Positions 8,333 to 17,107 are shown, numbered from the stretch's first letter. The stretch is DNA of 53,325 nt from Clostridia bacterium (GCA_017938795.1 JAGBAV010000041.1:1-53325); one strand, 5' to 3'. Numbers and translations: made by a program. Notes: generated from the letters alone by a model not told the origin.

Positions 8333-8367
8333 GGGCTGCGGAGCCGGTTGGCTCCGCAGCCCGTTTT
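8333..8367 (+). terminator. Terminator of the nag operon
   Basis: Perfect 13-bp stem GGGCTGCGGAGCC / GGCTCCGCAGCCC with a GGTT loop, then GTTTT. The convergent GH4 gene ends 13 nt beyond, so the hairpin may serve both strands, although the minus side lacks a good U-tract. Confidence 0.88.
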
Positions 8368-8379
8368 GCTTCTGGGGGA

Positions 8380-9897
8380 TCACTTCGCGGCAGGGCGCTC
8401 CTGCGCCTTGTCGGCTTCGGCGGCGTTCCTGCGCGCGGCGGCCTTATCCGCTGCCATCTCCTCGACGGTCTTCACATGCAGACGCGCCGCGCCCTCGGTG
8501 ACGATCGGCGGGATGAGCGTGCCGTCGGCCTCGGCCTTCGCCCAGCGCTCCTTCGCGCGCTCAATTTCCTCCGCGTACTGCGGCAGCCACTGCGCCTGCG
8601 CGATGAGCATTTCGTCGGTCATCTGCCAGATCTCCTCGGTATTGCATACCGCGCCGACCAGCGGATCCATCATCATCGCCTGACGCAGCAGGTTGATGTC
8701 GCCGTGCGCGCCGGCCTCCATCGCGAGGCGCTGGACGGTGATATTGCTCTGGCAGCAGGCGGCGCAGCCCAGCGGCAGATCGCCCAGCACGGGGATATTG
8801 ATGCCGAAGGTATCCACGAAGCCCGGCACCTCGACGATGCAGTCGTCCGGCAGGTTGGTAATGCAGCCGTTGTTTACGACGTTGAAATGGCCGCGGTAGA
8901 CGCGCCCCGTCTCGATGGACTCGATGATGTAGCTGCCGTGCTCCTGCCCGCGGTTCTCCTGCGCATAGACCTTCGGCGGCTCCTTGAGCCAGTTCGGGAA
9001 GTCGGTCTCAAACCAGTTGCGCCCCTCTGTGCAGACGCGCAGATAGCCGCCCGTCTCGCCGTTGATCCATGTGCCAAGGTCAATCCAGCGCATGATCTCG
9101 TCCGGGCGCTTGCGGTACCACGGCACATATTCGGAGAGATGGCCGTTGCTCTCGGTGGAGAAATAGCCAAAGCGCTTCATCATGTCGATGCGGACCTTCT
9201 CGGTCTTGGCGATCTCCGGGTCGGCCATCAGCGCCTCAAGCAGCCTGCCGTTGAGCTCCTCGCCGTCGTGCTTGACGGAGAGATACCACGTCATGTGGTT
9301 GATGCCGGCGCAGACGATGTCGATCTCCTTCTGCTCGTAGCCCAGCGCCTTGGCGATGAGCTTGTGCCCGCCCTGTACGCCGTGGCACAGGCCGACCGTC
9401 GGAACGCCGCCGTACTTGTTGCAGTACCATGTGACGATGGCGTTGGGGTTAGTGTAGTTGAGCAGCATACAGCCGGGCTCTGCGGCCTCGCGGATATCGG
9501 CGCACAGGGTCTTGAGCATGGCGATATCGCGCTGGGCATACATGACGCCGCCCGCGCAGAGGGTATCGCCCACGCACTGATCCACGCCGTACTTGAGCGG
9601 GATATTGACGTCCAGCTCGAAGGCGTCGAGCAGACCGATGCGCGCGCAGTCGATGACGTACTTCGCGCCGGTCACGGCTTCACGCTGGCAGAGTGTCTTC
9701 TTAATGCGGATGTCAAGGCCGTTTGCCTCGATGTCGCGCTGACAGAGCTGGTAGACCATGTCGAGGTTGCGCTCGTTGATATCCATGAACGCGACGTCGA
9801 TCTGCTGCAGCTCGGGTACGGAGAGGATATCGGACAGCAGGCCGCGGGTGAAGCCGATGGAGCCTGCGCCGATGAAGGCAATCTTGAATCTCTTCAT
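8380..9897 (-). CDS. GH4 alpha-galactosidase-like glycosidase (NAD+, Mn2+ dependent)
   Basis: 505-aa family 4 glycosidase. KIAFIGAGSIGFTRGLL at the N-terminus is the NAD-binding Rossmann loop. GLCHGVQGG and CAGINHMTWY supply the Cys and His metal ligands seen in the alpha-galactosidase (MelA) branch. NYTNPNAIVTWY is also MelA-like. The mechanism oxidises C3 of the sugar transiently. The C-terminal ~40 residues are Ala/Lys/Glu-rich and outside the family core. It is cytoplasmic. The ATG at 9897 has AAGGAG upstream. It starts 30 nt after the upstream SH3 gene, so the two may be co-transcribed although functionally unrelated. Alpha-glucuronidase activity is the main alternative within GH4. Confidence 0.85.
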   Translation of the reverse strand: MKRFKIAFIGAGSIGFTRGLLSDILSVPELQQIDVAFMDINERNLDMVYQLCQRDIEANGLDIRIKKTLCQREAVTGAKYVIDCARIGLLDAFELDVNIPLKYGVDQCVGDTLCAGGVMYAQRDIAMLKTLCADIREAAEPGCMLLNYTNPNAIVTWYCNKYGGVPTVGLCHGVQGGHKLIAKALGYEQKEIDIVCAGINHMTWYLSVKHDGEELNGRLLEALMADPEIAKTEKVRIDMMKRFGYFSTESNGHLSEYVPWYRKRPDEIMRWIDLGTWINGETGGYLRVCTEGRNWFETDFPNWLKEPPKVYAQENRGQEHGSYIIESIETGRVYRGHFNVVNNGCITNLPDDCIVEVPGFVDTFGINIPVLGDLPLGCAACCQSNITVQRLAMEAGAHGDINLLRQAMMMDPLVGAVCNTEEIWQMTDEMLIAQAQWLPQYAEEIERAKERWAKAEADGTLIPPIVTEGAARLHVKTVEEMAADKAAARRNAAEADKAQERPAAK

Positions 9898-9927
9898 GTG
9901 AGGCGCTCCTTATCCATGGTGGTGGGG

Positions 9928-11397
9928 TTATCGCGACTGCGCGTACTGCGCAAAGGAGGTGAAGTCATAGAGCCGGCGTACGATGCGGCTCTCATACTCC
10001 CCGATGAGGCGATAGGCTTCGTCCTCGGAGAGCTTCGGGTAGTCGGTGCGGGAGTATTCGCCGTTGTCGTCGACGAGCGCCCAGCCGATACGCGTCTGGT
10101 TATTGAACGCATATTCGCCGCTGATGACGCCCTCGCGGATGACAGGAACGCCGTCGGCCAGATCCAGAATGTAGTTGATGGCGTAGGCAGCGCCCATGGA
10201 TCCCTGCTGAAGCAGGCTGCCATCGCTGCAGAGATAGAGGCGGCTGCGGCTCCAGCTCCATGCGGCGGGCGCGGGGCTGCCGTCCTGCATGGCATAGACG
10301 GCGAAGAGGTAGGCGGAGCTGTCGGTCAGGTAGTCCCTGCTGAGAATCAGCAGCTCGCGCGTGCCGTCGCGGTTGAGGTCGCGCAGCACGAAGCCATAGC
10401 CGTCCAGTGAACGCGGGAAATCATAGGGCTCAATAAAGCCCTCTTCGGATATGCGCTCGTCGTCCCATTGCTCGACGATCGCCTTGTAGTAATACTCAAG
10501 GACAGAGCCGTAACCGTCCCAGCTGTCGTCCTGCGTGACGGGGACGGGCGTGATGGTGATGGGCTGCTGCCAGACGGGGCTGGTCGTCAGGGGGAGGATC
10601 TGCGTATACGGCTCGGGCGTGGAGGACGGATCCCGGATCAGCTGATCATACTGCATGGGGTCGGGCGTGACGGTCAGGATCGGGATGGGATCGAGGGGAT
10701 CGGGCTGCTGCCATCCGTCGTCCGGATCGGGCAGGTCGTTGGGGTCGCGCAGGGCGTTGGGGTTGCCGCGCAGGTAGGCGGCGCTGACCCAGCCGGACAG
10801 TCCATTCCATGAATCATAGCTGGTGCTTGCGGCGCGGACCACGCGGATCTGCGCCCAGCCGCCCCAAAGCTGCTGGAGCAGGATCTCGTCCGCCTTCTCG
10901 ATGTGGCCGATGATCTCTCCGTCCACGGGCTTGCTGCGCACGCGCAGGTTGTTGCCCGTGCAGACGATGGCAGTCGTGCCGACATAGCTGCTCAGATCGT
11001 CGTCCAGCGGGGCGCTGTCCCAGCCGTAATACGCCTCGTCCGTGCAGGTACAGTCGATATAGTCCGGGTCGACGCAGCCGGTCAGGCCGTCCCACGAGTC
11101 GGGGCTGGTAGGATGGGCGGATGTGATCTGTATCAGCGCATACCCGGCGTGCAGGCCGAGCAGGGTGAACCGGTCTGCCTGCTCCAGATGACCGATGACC
11201 TCGGAGAGGTTGCCGGCGGAGCGCACCCGGATGTAGTTGCCCGTGGCGCGGCAGTCGTCTGCATAGGCATGCAGACTCAGATGCTCGGCATGGCGGGCGG
11301 ATTCTTCATCGGTGACGATATAGCGGGCCTTTGCCGCGAAGGCGCCGGCGGGGCAGAAGAGCAGCACGGCAAGGAGCAGAGCAAGCAGTTTTTTCAT
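9928..11397 (-). CDS. Secreted protein with two SH3b-like domains
   Basis: 489-aa exported protein. It has a signal peptide (MKKLLALLLAVLLF..., cleavage near AFA-AK). Two bacterial SH3-like repeats follow (roughly residues 40-115 and 130-205), each with IRVRSAGNLSEVIGHL or LRVRSKPVDGEIIGHI and ending in W-G-S/T runs. Then comes a Pro/Asp-rich linker of about 100 residues with TPEP and TPVP. A C-terminal domain of about 200 residues has RDLNRDGTRELLILS, a calcium/EF-like loop seen in VCBS-type and DUF4853-like secreted proteins. SH3b domains usually bind peptidoglycan, so a wall-associated role is likely; no catalytic motif is visible. The ATG at 11397 with GGAGGT upstream is preferred over a longer start at 11544. 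Confidence 0.75.
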   Translation of the reverse strand: MKKLLALLLAVLLFCPAGAFAAKARYIVTDEESARHAEHLSLHAYADDCRATGNYIRVRSAGNLSEVIGHLEQADRFTLLGLHAGYALIQITSAHPTSPDSWDGLTGCVDPDYIDCTCTDEAYYGWDSAPLDDDLSSYVGTTAIVCTGNNLRVRSKPVDGEIIGHIEKADEILLQQLWGGWAQIRVVRAASTSYDSWNGLSGWVSAAYLRGNPNALRDPNDLPDPDDGWQQPDPLDPIPILTVTPDPMQYDQLIRDPSSTPEPYTQILPLTTSPVWQQPITITPVPVTQDDSWDGYGSVLEYYYKAIVEQWDDERISEEGFIEPYDFPRSLDGYGFVLRDLNRDGTRELLILSRDYLTDSSAYLFAVYAMQDGSPAPAAWSWSRSRLYLCSDGSLLQQGSMGAAYAINYILDLADGVPVIREGVISGEYAFNNQTRIGWALVDDNGEYSRTDYPKLSEDEAYRLIGEYESRIVRRLYDFTSFAQYAQSR

Positions 11398-11563
11398 CCC
11401 AAAAACACCTCCGAATGACAGGTGTATACTATATTCCCGAAGAGGAGCCCGAAATCCTAGCGGACGCCGAAAATCGCAGGAATTTGCATGACGGGCAGCC
11501 GGAAGGAAACGCGCGTCCGGCACAGAATCTACATACAGATACAATTGTGGGAGGTGCGGCGCG

Positions 11564-12274
11564 GTGATTGATATTCACATGCATCTGGTGCCCGGGGTGG
11601 ACGACGGCGCGGTCGATATGCCGATGGCCCTGCAGATGATGGGGGCGGCGCATGTGCAGGGGGTGCGGGGGATCATCGCCGCGCCGCATGACAGCGCATT
11701 CCTTGGTGATTCGGGGCGGACGAGGGCGTGCTTTGCCGCGCTGCGCGCTCAGGCGTCGCGCCTCTTCCCGCAGATGCGCCTTGCCCTCGGCGCAGAGATT
11801 TATCTGGGCAGTGTGCCGCGCGTGCTGGAGCGGCTGCGCAGCGGGCAGCTGCCCACGCTCAACGGCACGGAATATGTGCTTGTGGAATTCAGCCCGCGGG
11901 CACGGGAGGACGAGGTGCGCCGCGCCCTTGGCGAGGTGGCCGGCGCAGGCTGGCGGCCCGTTGCCGCGCATGCGGAGCGCAGCCCGCTGGCCTTTGGCAG
12001 CGAGCGCTTTGCGCAGGAGATGATCCGCGGGGGTGCGCTCATCCAGATCAACGCCTACAGCCTTGCGCAGGAGCCCGACGCCGTCATCCGCGATGCGGCA
12101 CGCCGGCTGCTGCATGGCGGGCTGGCGCATTTCTTTGGCACGGATGCGCACAGGATGAATCACCGCAGCCCGCAGGCAGCGCAGGGGCTGGCCTATATCC
12201 GGGAGAACTGCCCCGGGGAATATGCGCAGGCGATCATCTCGGGGAACGCCGAGCGCCTCCTCGGGATGGGATGA
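11564..12274 (+). CDS. CpsB/YwqE-type PHP-domain tyrosine phosphatase
   Basis: 236-aa polymerase-and-histidinol-phosphatase fold protein. DIHMHLVPGVDDGA at the extreme N-terminus is the signature of CpsB/CapC/YwqE manganese-dependent phosphotyrosine phosphatases. Later metal ligands appear in IAAPHDSAF, AAHAERS and FGTDAHR. These enzymes dephosphorylate the tyrosine kinase that controls polysaccharide export. No partner kinase or capsule polymerase is adjacent, so the target here is unknown. The start is GTG at 11564 behind GGGAGG. It is divergent from the SH3 protein, and a terminator follows at 12304. Confidence 0.85.
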   Translation: MIDIHMHLVPGVDDGAVDMPMALQMMGAAHVQGVRGIIAAPHDSAFLGDSGRTRACFAALRAQASRLFPQMRLALGAEIYLGSVPRVLERLRSGQLPTLNGTEYVLVEFSPRAREDEVRRALGEVAGAGWRPVAAHAERSPLAFGSERFAQEMIRGGALIQINAYSLAQEPDAVIRDAARRLLHGGLAHFFGTDAHRMNHRSPQAAQGLAYIRENCPGEYAQAIISGNAERLLGMG

Positions 12275-12303
12275 GCGATCAATCCGGACAACAGAAGAAC
12301 AGC

Positions 12304-12354
12304 AGATGCGGACACAATGCGTGCAGATACGGCGCGGTGTTCGCATCTTTTTTT
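12304..12354 (+). terminator. Terminator after the PHP phosphatase gene
   Basis: AGATGCGGACAC (12304-12315) pairs with GTGTTCGCATCT (12337-12348), a 12-bp stem with one G-U pair, followed by seven T. It isolates the downstream non-coding region from the phosphatase transcript. Confidence 0.8.
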
Positions 12355-12376
12355 CCGTGCTGTTCCTCCGGCCGGC

Positions 12377-12385
12377 TGGTATACT
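12377..12385 (+). promoter_or_regulatory. Extended -10 promoter at the head of the non-coding region
   Basis: TGGTATACT is an extended -10, placed after the terminator and before the hairpin-rich region. No convincing -35 is seen. Transcription would begin near 12391. Confidence 0.45.
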
Positions 12386-12390
12386 GACGC

Positions 12391-13150
12391 CAGAAGTCGG
12401 GCAGGAGACAGACTTTGGCAGACCAGAATCTGCTTACTCACACATCGACTGAATATGGCGCACACAGCAGGAAAGACATAAGCGAAAACGAGCATCGGGT
12501 GAAAGCCCCGTAGTCATGTGACGCTGATCCCCACGACTCAACCGTTCTGAAACGGAGGTGCGGTCGCAGTTGGGCAGTCTTTCATCATAAGAAGATAGCA
12601 TAAGATGAATGAAACATCATACTTTGCGTCGAGATTCAGACGATCACTGTGAGGTTCGGTTCAGGTCAGGTGCTTGCATCCCCCATGACGGATGAAGCCG
12701 GAGAGTACGCACGAGCATGTGTCTGTGAAAGGTGAATCGCTCCCGATCAACGGAACGGGGAGAAGGGCGAATGGATGCCGCGAGGCATACAGAACCGGAA
12801 GCAGCGCAGAGCAGGGCGGACAGGACGGCCCTCCTGCACAAAAACCCCGGCCCGCCCGCATAACCCGAAACGGGGGAGCGCCGGCGCGGAGGGGAGAACG
12901 GCGCGCAGCAGCGGGAAAGGCTGACTGCCCGAACGGCAAGAGCAGTCTCTTCCGCTGCGGATGATGCGAACATCCGCAGCGGAAGGGATGGCGTCCCCTT
13001 TGGCAGAGGGGGCGGGCCGCCGGAAGGGACGCATGCACAGGACAGGCGGATTGCCTGTGCAGGCGGCGCAGGGCTGCGGTAAAGCCGCCGCAGCCAGCCG
13101 CGCTCCCGGAGGCGCATGCGCTTTTCGGCGGCTGCAATGCCGTCAGAACG
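12391..13150 (+). ncRNA. Candidate large structured RNA upstream of the Ro60-like gene
   Basis: About 760 nt with no ribosome site or plausible protein but many strong helices. A long-range helix pairs 12471-12477 with 12577-12583 and encloses CCGTT-CTGA-AACGG (12542-12555) inside CGACT/GGTCG (12534-12538 with 12562-12566). Further hairpins are CGTC/GACG (12627-12642), ATGCC-GCGA-GGCAT with a GNRA loop (12775-12788), GACTGC/GCAGTC (12923-12947), a 14-bp stem 12949-12962 with 12972-12985, GTCCCCT/AGGGGGC (12993-13013), GCACAGG/CCTGTGC (13035-13060) and GGCTGCGG/CCGCAGCC (13072-13095). An extended -10 lies upstream, and the vWA/TROVE-like gene starts 18 nt beyond. It could be one RNA, two RNAs, or a long structured 5' leader. 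I do not recognise a named RNA family. Boundaries are approximate. Confidence 0.5.
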
Positions 13151-13168
13151 AAAGAAAGGAGGAATCAC

Positions 13169-14671
13169 ATGAACAAATTTGTTCAGCAGCTTGCCAAGGA
13201 AGCCAACTATACCACGACGCTCAACGGCGCTGTGACTCACGCTTCTGCCGGTGACGCATGCCTTGATCTGTTCTCCACCGCCGGCGCGCTGCGCAGGCAG
13301 AGTGAATACGAGCAGATCCGCCGCTTTGCCCGCGCATATGCGGAGAACAGAGAGCTGGCGATGAAGCTGCTCTTCCATATCCGCGATATCCGCGAGGGCC
13401 TCGGCGAGCGCCAGCTCTTCCGTACGCTGATCCGCTACACGGCGAAGAGATGGCCGGAATCCGCGAAGAAGAATGTCGCGCTGATCGCCGAGTACGGCCG
13501 CTGGGACGACCTGATGTGCCTGATGGGCACGAAGGCTGAGAAGGAAGTTGTGCGCTGCATCCGCGAGCAGCTGGAGAAGGACATGGCCGCGCTGAGCCGC
13601 CGCCTGATGGGCGACGCCAAGGCCAGAATCTCGCTGATGGCGAAGTGGCTGCCGTCCATCAACACCTCGAGCGCGAGGACGCGCGGGCAGGCCCGCGTGC
13701 TCTGCCGTGCGCTGGGCATGAACGAGCAGACGTATCGCCGCATGCTCTCCGCGCTGCGCAGGCACAGCGGCATTGTCGAGCGCAGCCTGACGCAGAAGAA
13801 GCTCTCTGACGTGCGCTATGAGCATGTGCCCGGTCAGGCGATGCTCAAGTACCGCAGCGCGTTTGCAAAGCGGGACGGCAGGCGATACGGCACATATCTC
13901 CGGGACGTCGCTGATGGCCGCCGGACGATGCACGCCGGGACGCTCTATCCCTATGAGATTCTGCGCCCGTATTTTGAGACCCACGGCTGGGGAGCGTATG
14001 CAAAACATGTCGCCGGCGAGAAAACGCTGGAGGCACTCTGGAGCTCGCTGCCCAATGACGTGGAGCAGGAGAACGCGATCAGCGTGATCGACACCTCCGG
14101 CTCAATGTACTGCTTTGGTGCATTCCCTGCGATGGTTTCGCAGGCGCTTGGTATCTATCATGCCGAGCGATGCAAGGGTCCCTTCCATGGGAAGTTCATC
14201 ACCTTCAGCGAAAGACCACACCTGGAGTCCATCCGAGGCGAAACGCTCAAAGACAAGCTGTTCTATCTCTCCCGCGCCGATTGGGGCGAGAGCACGAACA
14301 TGGAGGCCGTGTTTGACCTCATCCTCAGGACGGCCATTGCCTGCGGCGCCGGTCAGGATGAGATGCCTGCCACGCTCTATATCATCTCGGATATGGAGTT
14401 CAATCAGGCGGTCAGAAACCCGAACGAGACGGTATACGAAAGCGCGAAGAAGGAATTCGAGGCGAACGGATACCGCCTGCCGACGGTGGTCTTCCATAAC
14501 GTGAACAGCTGGCAGATGCAGGCGCCCGTCACGGCGCACACGCTGGGCACGGCGCTGGTCAGCGGCGCGGGCACGAAATCCTTCAGACGGAAGTTCAACG
14601 GTAATTCCACGCCGATGAGCCATATGCTGGAGGTGCTCGGCAGTGAACGCTATGCGGCTGTGCATGCGTGA
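13169..14671 (+). CDS. Ro60-like TROVE/DUF2828 protein with vWA domain
   Basis: 500-aa protein. The N-terminal helical-repeat module is recognisable from NYTTTLNGAVTHASAGDACL (residues 13-32), then HIRDIREGLGERQLFRTL and AEYGRWDDLM. These runs are shared by DUF2828 and Ro60/Rsr (TROVE) proteins. The C-terminal von Willebrand A domain has an intact MIDAS: DTSGS at 308-312 and YIISDMEFNQ further on. Ro60 relatives bind misfolded or Y RNAs in the ring of helical repeats and act in RNA quality control. The ATG at 13169 follows AAGGAGG. A hairpin-rich non-coding region directly upstream is a candidate partner RNA. No RtcB ligase or PNPase is adjacent. Whether DUF2828 or TROVE is the better family label needs a profile search. 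Confidence 0.8.
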   Translation: MNKFVQQLAKEANYTTTLNGAVTHASAGDACLDLFSTAGALRRQSEYEQIRRFARAYAENRELAMKLLFHIRDIREGLGERQLFRTLIRYTAKRWPESAKKNVALIAEYGRWDDLMCLMGTKAEKEVVRCIREQLEKDMAALSRRLMGDAKARISLMAKWLPSINTSSARTRGQARVLCRALGMNEQTYRRMLSALRRHSGIVERSLTQKKLSDVRYEHVPGQAMLKYRSAFAKRDGRRYGTYLRDVADGRRTMHAGTLYPYEILRPYFETHGWGAYAKHVAGEKTLEALWSSLPNDVEQENAISVIDTSGSMYCFGAFPAMVSQALGIYHAERCKGPFHGKFITFSERPHLESIRGETLKDKLFYLSRADWGESTNMEAVFDLILRTAIACGAGQDEMPATLYIISDMEFNQAVRNPNETVYESAKKEFEANGYRLPTVVFHNVNSWQMQAPVTAHTLGTALVSGAGTKSFRRKFNGNSTPMSHMLEVLGSERYAAVHA

Positions 14672-14721
14672 TTCCTCCCGGGCCGGGGAACAGACTTACA
14701 GATGAATATATGGATTGACGG

Positions 14722-14752
14722 CAGCCTTCCTCCATGCTATGGAGGAGGGCTG
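14722..14752 (+). terminator. Hairpin after the Ro60-like gene, probable terminator
   Basis: CAGCCTTCCTCCAT-GCT-ATGGAGGAGGGCTG, a 14-bp stem with one mismatched/wobble pair and a 3-nt loop, followed by ATTGATTT. The U-tract is weak, so efficiency is uncertain. Confidence 0.55.
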
Positions 14753-14815
14753 ATTGATTTCTGCCGGCGGGGCGGAAAATGAACCGGGATATGGAAGATT
14801 TACGTATTTCCCGGA

Positions 14816-14844
14816 TGGACAAAGCGCATGGACTGGTGTAGAAT
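14816..14844 (+). promoter_or_regulatory. Promoter of the first MATE gene
   Basis: TGGACA (14816-14821), 17-nt spacer, TAGAAT (14839-14844). The start codon is 40 nt downstream. Confidence 0.55.
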
Positions 14845-14884
14845 GAGGGGAATCTTTTGGATCGAGCAAAGGAGCTGCATCCAT

Positions 14885-16288
14885 ATGAATATGAAGAAAT
14901 ACCTCTGGGTGTCCGAGAGGGAGCGCCGTCAGGATCCCAGCCGTGTCGGTCTTGCGCAGCTTGCGCTGCCGATGCTGCTGGAGATGGTTCTGCGCTCGAC
15001 CGTGCAGCTGGCGGATGTGGCCTTCCTCTCCCGCATATCGGACAGCGTGGTCAATGCGGTGAGCGTCTCCTCCCAGTACATCATGCTCTGCATGATCATC
15101 GGCACGGCGGTCGCCACAGGCACCATCGTCTGCATCAATCAGGCCATCGGCATGAAAAACCTGCAGAAGGTCAATAAGCTCGCCTCCATCACCGTGGTGG
15201 TCAACACGGTGATCGGTCTGCTCTTCGGCCTGCTCTTCCTTGTCGGGGCGGATGCGATGCTGGTGATCATGGCGCTGGAGGATGCGGCGCTGGAGGCGGC
15301 CGGACGCTATATGCGCATCGTCGGCGGGCTGATGGTCTTCCAGACAGTGTCGATCATCCTCAACAGCCTCTGCCGCTCGATGGGGCACACCAAGGCGCCG
15401 CTGGCGATCAACCTGACCGTCAATATCATCAACCTCACGGGCAATTACATCGTCGTCTTCCATCCCGAGCTGGTAGGTCATATCGACCCGGTTGTGGGCG
15501 TGGCGATTGCCAGCGTGCTGGGCTGTGTGGGCGGCATGATTCTTTCCTTCGTGATTGTCGCGCGGTCGGGCATCCGCCTGTCGCTGCGTTATCTGCGTCC
15601 TTTCCCGGTGGAGGACTTCAGGCTTGCGCTGTCCATCGGTATCCCGGGCGGCATGAACAACCTCGCCTACAGCCTGAGCCAGCTGGTGACGACCTCCATC
15701 GTCTCCCTGACGGGCGATACCATGATGGCAGCCAAGGTCTATGTCTCCAATATCGTGCACTATGTCGCGCTGGTGGGCTGGGCGTTCTCGATGGCGAATT
15801 CGACGATGGTCGGCTACCGCGTGGGCGCGGGGCAATATGACGAAGCGAAGGAGATCCGCGCGCTGGTGACGCGCATTGCGCTGTTGTCCAATATGGCCTT
15901 TTCCCTGCTGATCATTGCTGTGAACAGGCCGCTGATGGGGCTCTTCACGGATGACCCGATGATCCTCAAACTGGCGGCCGGCGTCATCGTCATCGATTTT
16001 GTCGTGGAGATCGGGCGCGCGCTCAATAACTCCATCTCCGGCGCGCTGCAGGCGGCGGGCGATGTGAAGTACCAGCTGGTGGTCAATCAGGCCAGCGGAT
16101 GGATCGTCTCCGTCGGCGGCTCCTACCTGCTTGGTATTGTGATGGGCTGGGGGCTCTATGGCGTGTGGACGGCCTTTGCGCTGGATGAGATGCTGCGCGG
16201 GCTTATCCTGCTGCGGCGCTGGAAGTCGGATAAGTGGATGATCGGCGCGGAGGCGCATCGCAGGATCATCGCCAAGGATCACGAATAA
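14885..16288 (+). CDS. MATE-family multidrug/metabolite exporter
   Basis: 467-aa membrane protein with about 12 hydrophobic segments in two homologous halves. LAQLALPMLLEMVLRSTVQ at the start of helix 1 and the repeat at LALSIGIPGGMNNLAYSLS in the second half are typical of MATE transporters, which exchange drugs or metabolites for Na+ or H+. A single-gene unit bounded by its own promoter and a strong terminator. The ATG at 14885 has AAGGAG 10 nt upstream. A second ATG six bases later is equally possible. An upstream start at 14828 would overlap the promoter and is rejected. Substrate unknown. Confidence 0.92.
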   Translation: MNMKKYLWVSERERRQDPSRVGLAQLALPMLLEMVLRSTVQLADVAFLSRISDSVVNAVSVSSQYIMLCMIIGTAVATGTIVCINQAIGMKNLQKVNKLASITVVVNTVIGLLFGLLFLVGADAMLVIMALEDAALEAAGRYMRIVGGLMVFQTVSIILNSLCRSMGHTKAPLAINLTVNIINLTGNYIVVFHPELVGHIDPVVGVAIASVLGCVGGMILSFVIVARSGIRLSLRYLRPFPVEDFRLALSIGIPGGMNNLAYSLSQLVTTSIVSLTGDTMMAAKVYVSNIVHYVALVGWAFSMANSTMVGYRVGAGQYDEAKEIRALVTRIALLSNMAFSLLIIAVNRPLMGLFTDDPMILKLAAGVIVIDFVVEIGRALNNSISGALQAAGDVKYQLVVNQASGWIVSVGGSYLLGIVMGWGLYGVWTAFALDEMLRGLILLRRWKSDKWMIGAEAHRRIIAKDHE

Positions 16289-16300
16289 CCGGAATACAGA

Positions 16301-16337
16301 ACGCCGACCGGCATCACGATGCCGGTCGGCGTTTTTG
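16301..16337 (+). terminator. Terminator of the MATE gene
   Basis: Perfect 14-bp stem ACGCCGACCGGCAT-CACG-ATGCCGGTCGGCGT followed by a T-run. Confidence 0.92.
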
Positions 16338-16426
16338 CTGTGATTGACTATGGAGGACTGTTGCGCCCGGATGATGATGACGGATGCTCTGCTCAGAGGG
16401 AGATATCTTCGCTGAAGCCTGATGGA

Positions 16427-17035
16427 TCAGGATTTCTGTTTCAGCCAGTCAACGGCGAGCGTCCAGTTGGTATGGGGACACAGCATCCGCCCGGAGGACA
16501 TGGTGTCTTCCATGTATGCCAGACAGGCGGCTTCCAGCGAGCGCTCCAGAGCATACCGGACGACCTTGTCATAGGGAGGGGTGCCCGGCTGATCCCACGC
16601 AAGCTTGTCGGCGATGAACAGCGCCATATCATAGGGCGTGGCATTGGCATGCAGGGTTGTATGGCATTCAATCGCGCTGAGCACAGCGATGTCTGTTATC
16701 CCGAAATGCTTTGCGGCAGCAAACCGGGACATTCGCTGGTGCAGGAGGAAGTTGTATCGCGCCTCTGCTTCGCAAACAGGAAGACCGAGCAAGGTTATGT
16801 AATGCAGCATATCCGCCGGCCTGATCACGGCGCTGATATCATGGAGCAGACCGGCAGCACGGCACTTGCTCCCGTCAAGCCCATATTGCATGGCGATCTG
16901 CCCACAAACCTCAGCCACAGCCTGAACATGGGCGAGCGTTTTAGGCCGCCCATTGGCTTCGAGAAACGCCGGAACATCAGATTCCAGACAATGGGTGAGG
17001 GCTGGGGCGATGACATAGGGGAAGCATGTAAACAT
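16427..17035 (-). CDS. HD-domain hydrolase related to YqeK
   Basis: 202-aa protein. HVQAVAEVCGQIAMQYGL, AAGLLHDIS and ECHTT...MALFIADKL place it near YqeK, the symmetrical Ap4A hydrolase of Bacillota, and other HD-domain phosphohydrolases. The metal-binding His-Asp pair (LLHD) and a downstream Asp (IADK) are present. It lacks the usual nadD neighbour and has an atypical N-terminal ~20 residues, so the exact substrate is uncertain. The ATG at 17035 follows AAGGAAGG. It is the last gene of a minus-strand run pfkA - rRNA methyltransferase - this gene, with a 72-nt gap. Confidence 0.75.
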   Translation of the reverse strand: MFTCFPYVIAPALTHCLESDVPAFLEANGRPKTLAHVQAVAEVCGQIAMQYGLDGSKCRAAGLLHDISAVIRPADMLHYITLLGLPVCEAEARYNFLLHQRMSRFAAAKHFGITDIAVLSAIECHTTLHANATPYDMALFIADKLAWDQPGTPPYDKVVRYALERSLEAACLAYMEDTMSSGRMLCPHTNWTLAVDWLKQKS

Positions 17036-17107
17036 TACGGCGTCCTTCCTTGGCGGATGACAGAGGTCAGGGTGTGCGTTTGATTCCGGTGTGCTGATGA
17101 CATTGAG

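Noticed and set aside
9928..11397. Lipobox in the SH3-domain protein (LLFC)
   Set aside because: The residue before the cysteine is Phe, not Ala/Gly/Ser, and a good signal-peptidase-I site (AFA-AK) follows.
12650..12690. YrlA-type tRNA-like module from GGTTCGGTTC
   Set aside because: The T-loop-like string lacks a matching D-arm and acceptor stem, so a Y RNA of the known YrlA class is not supported.
12471..12720. Group II intron or cobalamin riboswitch
   Set aside because: GGGTGAAAGCCCC recalls motifs of both, but there is no domain V sequence, no reverse transcriptase, no B12 box and no cobalamin gene downstream.
12644..14008. Minus-strand ORF of 454 codons over the hairpin region and the Ro60-like gene
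   Set aside because: No ribosome site and no recognisable motif; it overlaps a well-supported plus-strand gene. Short plus-strand ORFs at 12692-12964 and 12961-13254 likewise lack start signals.
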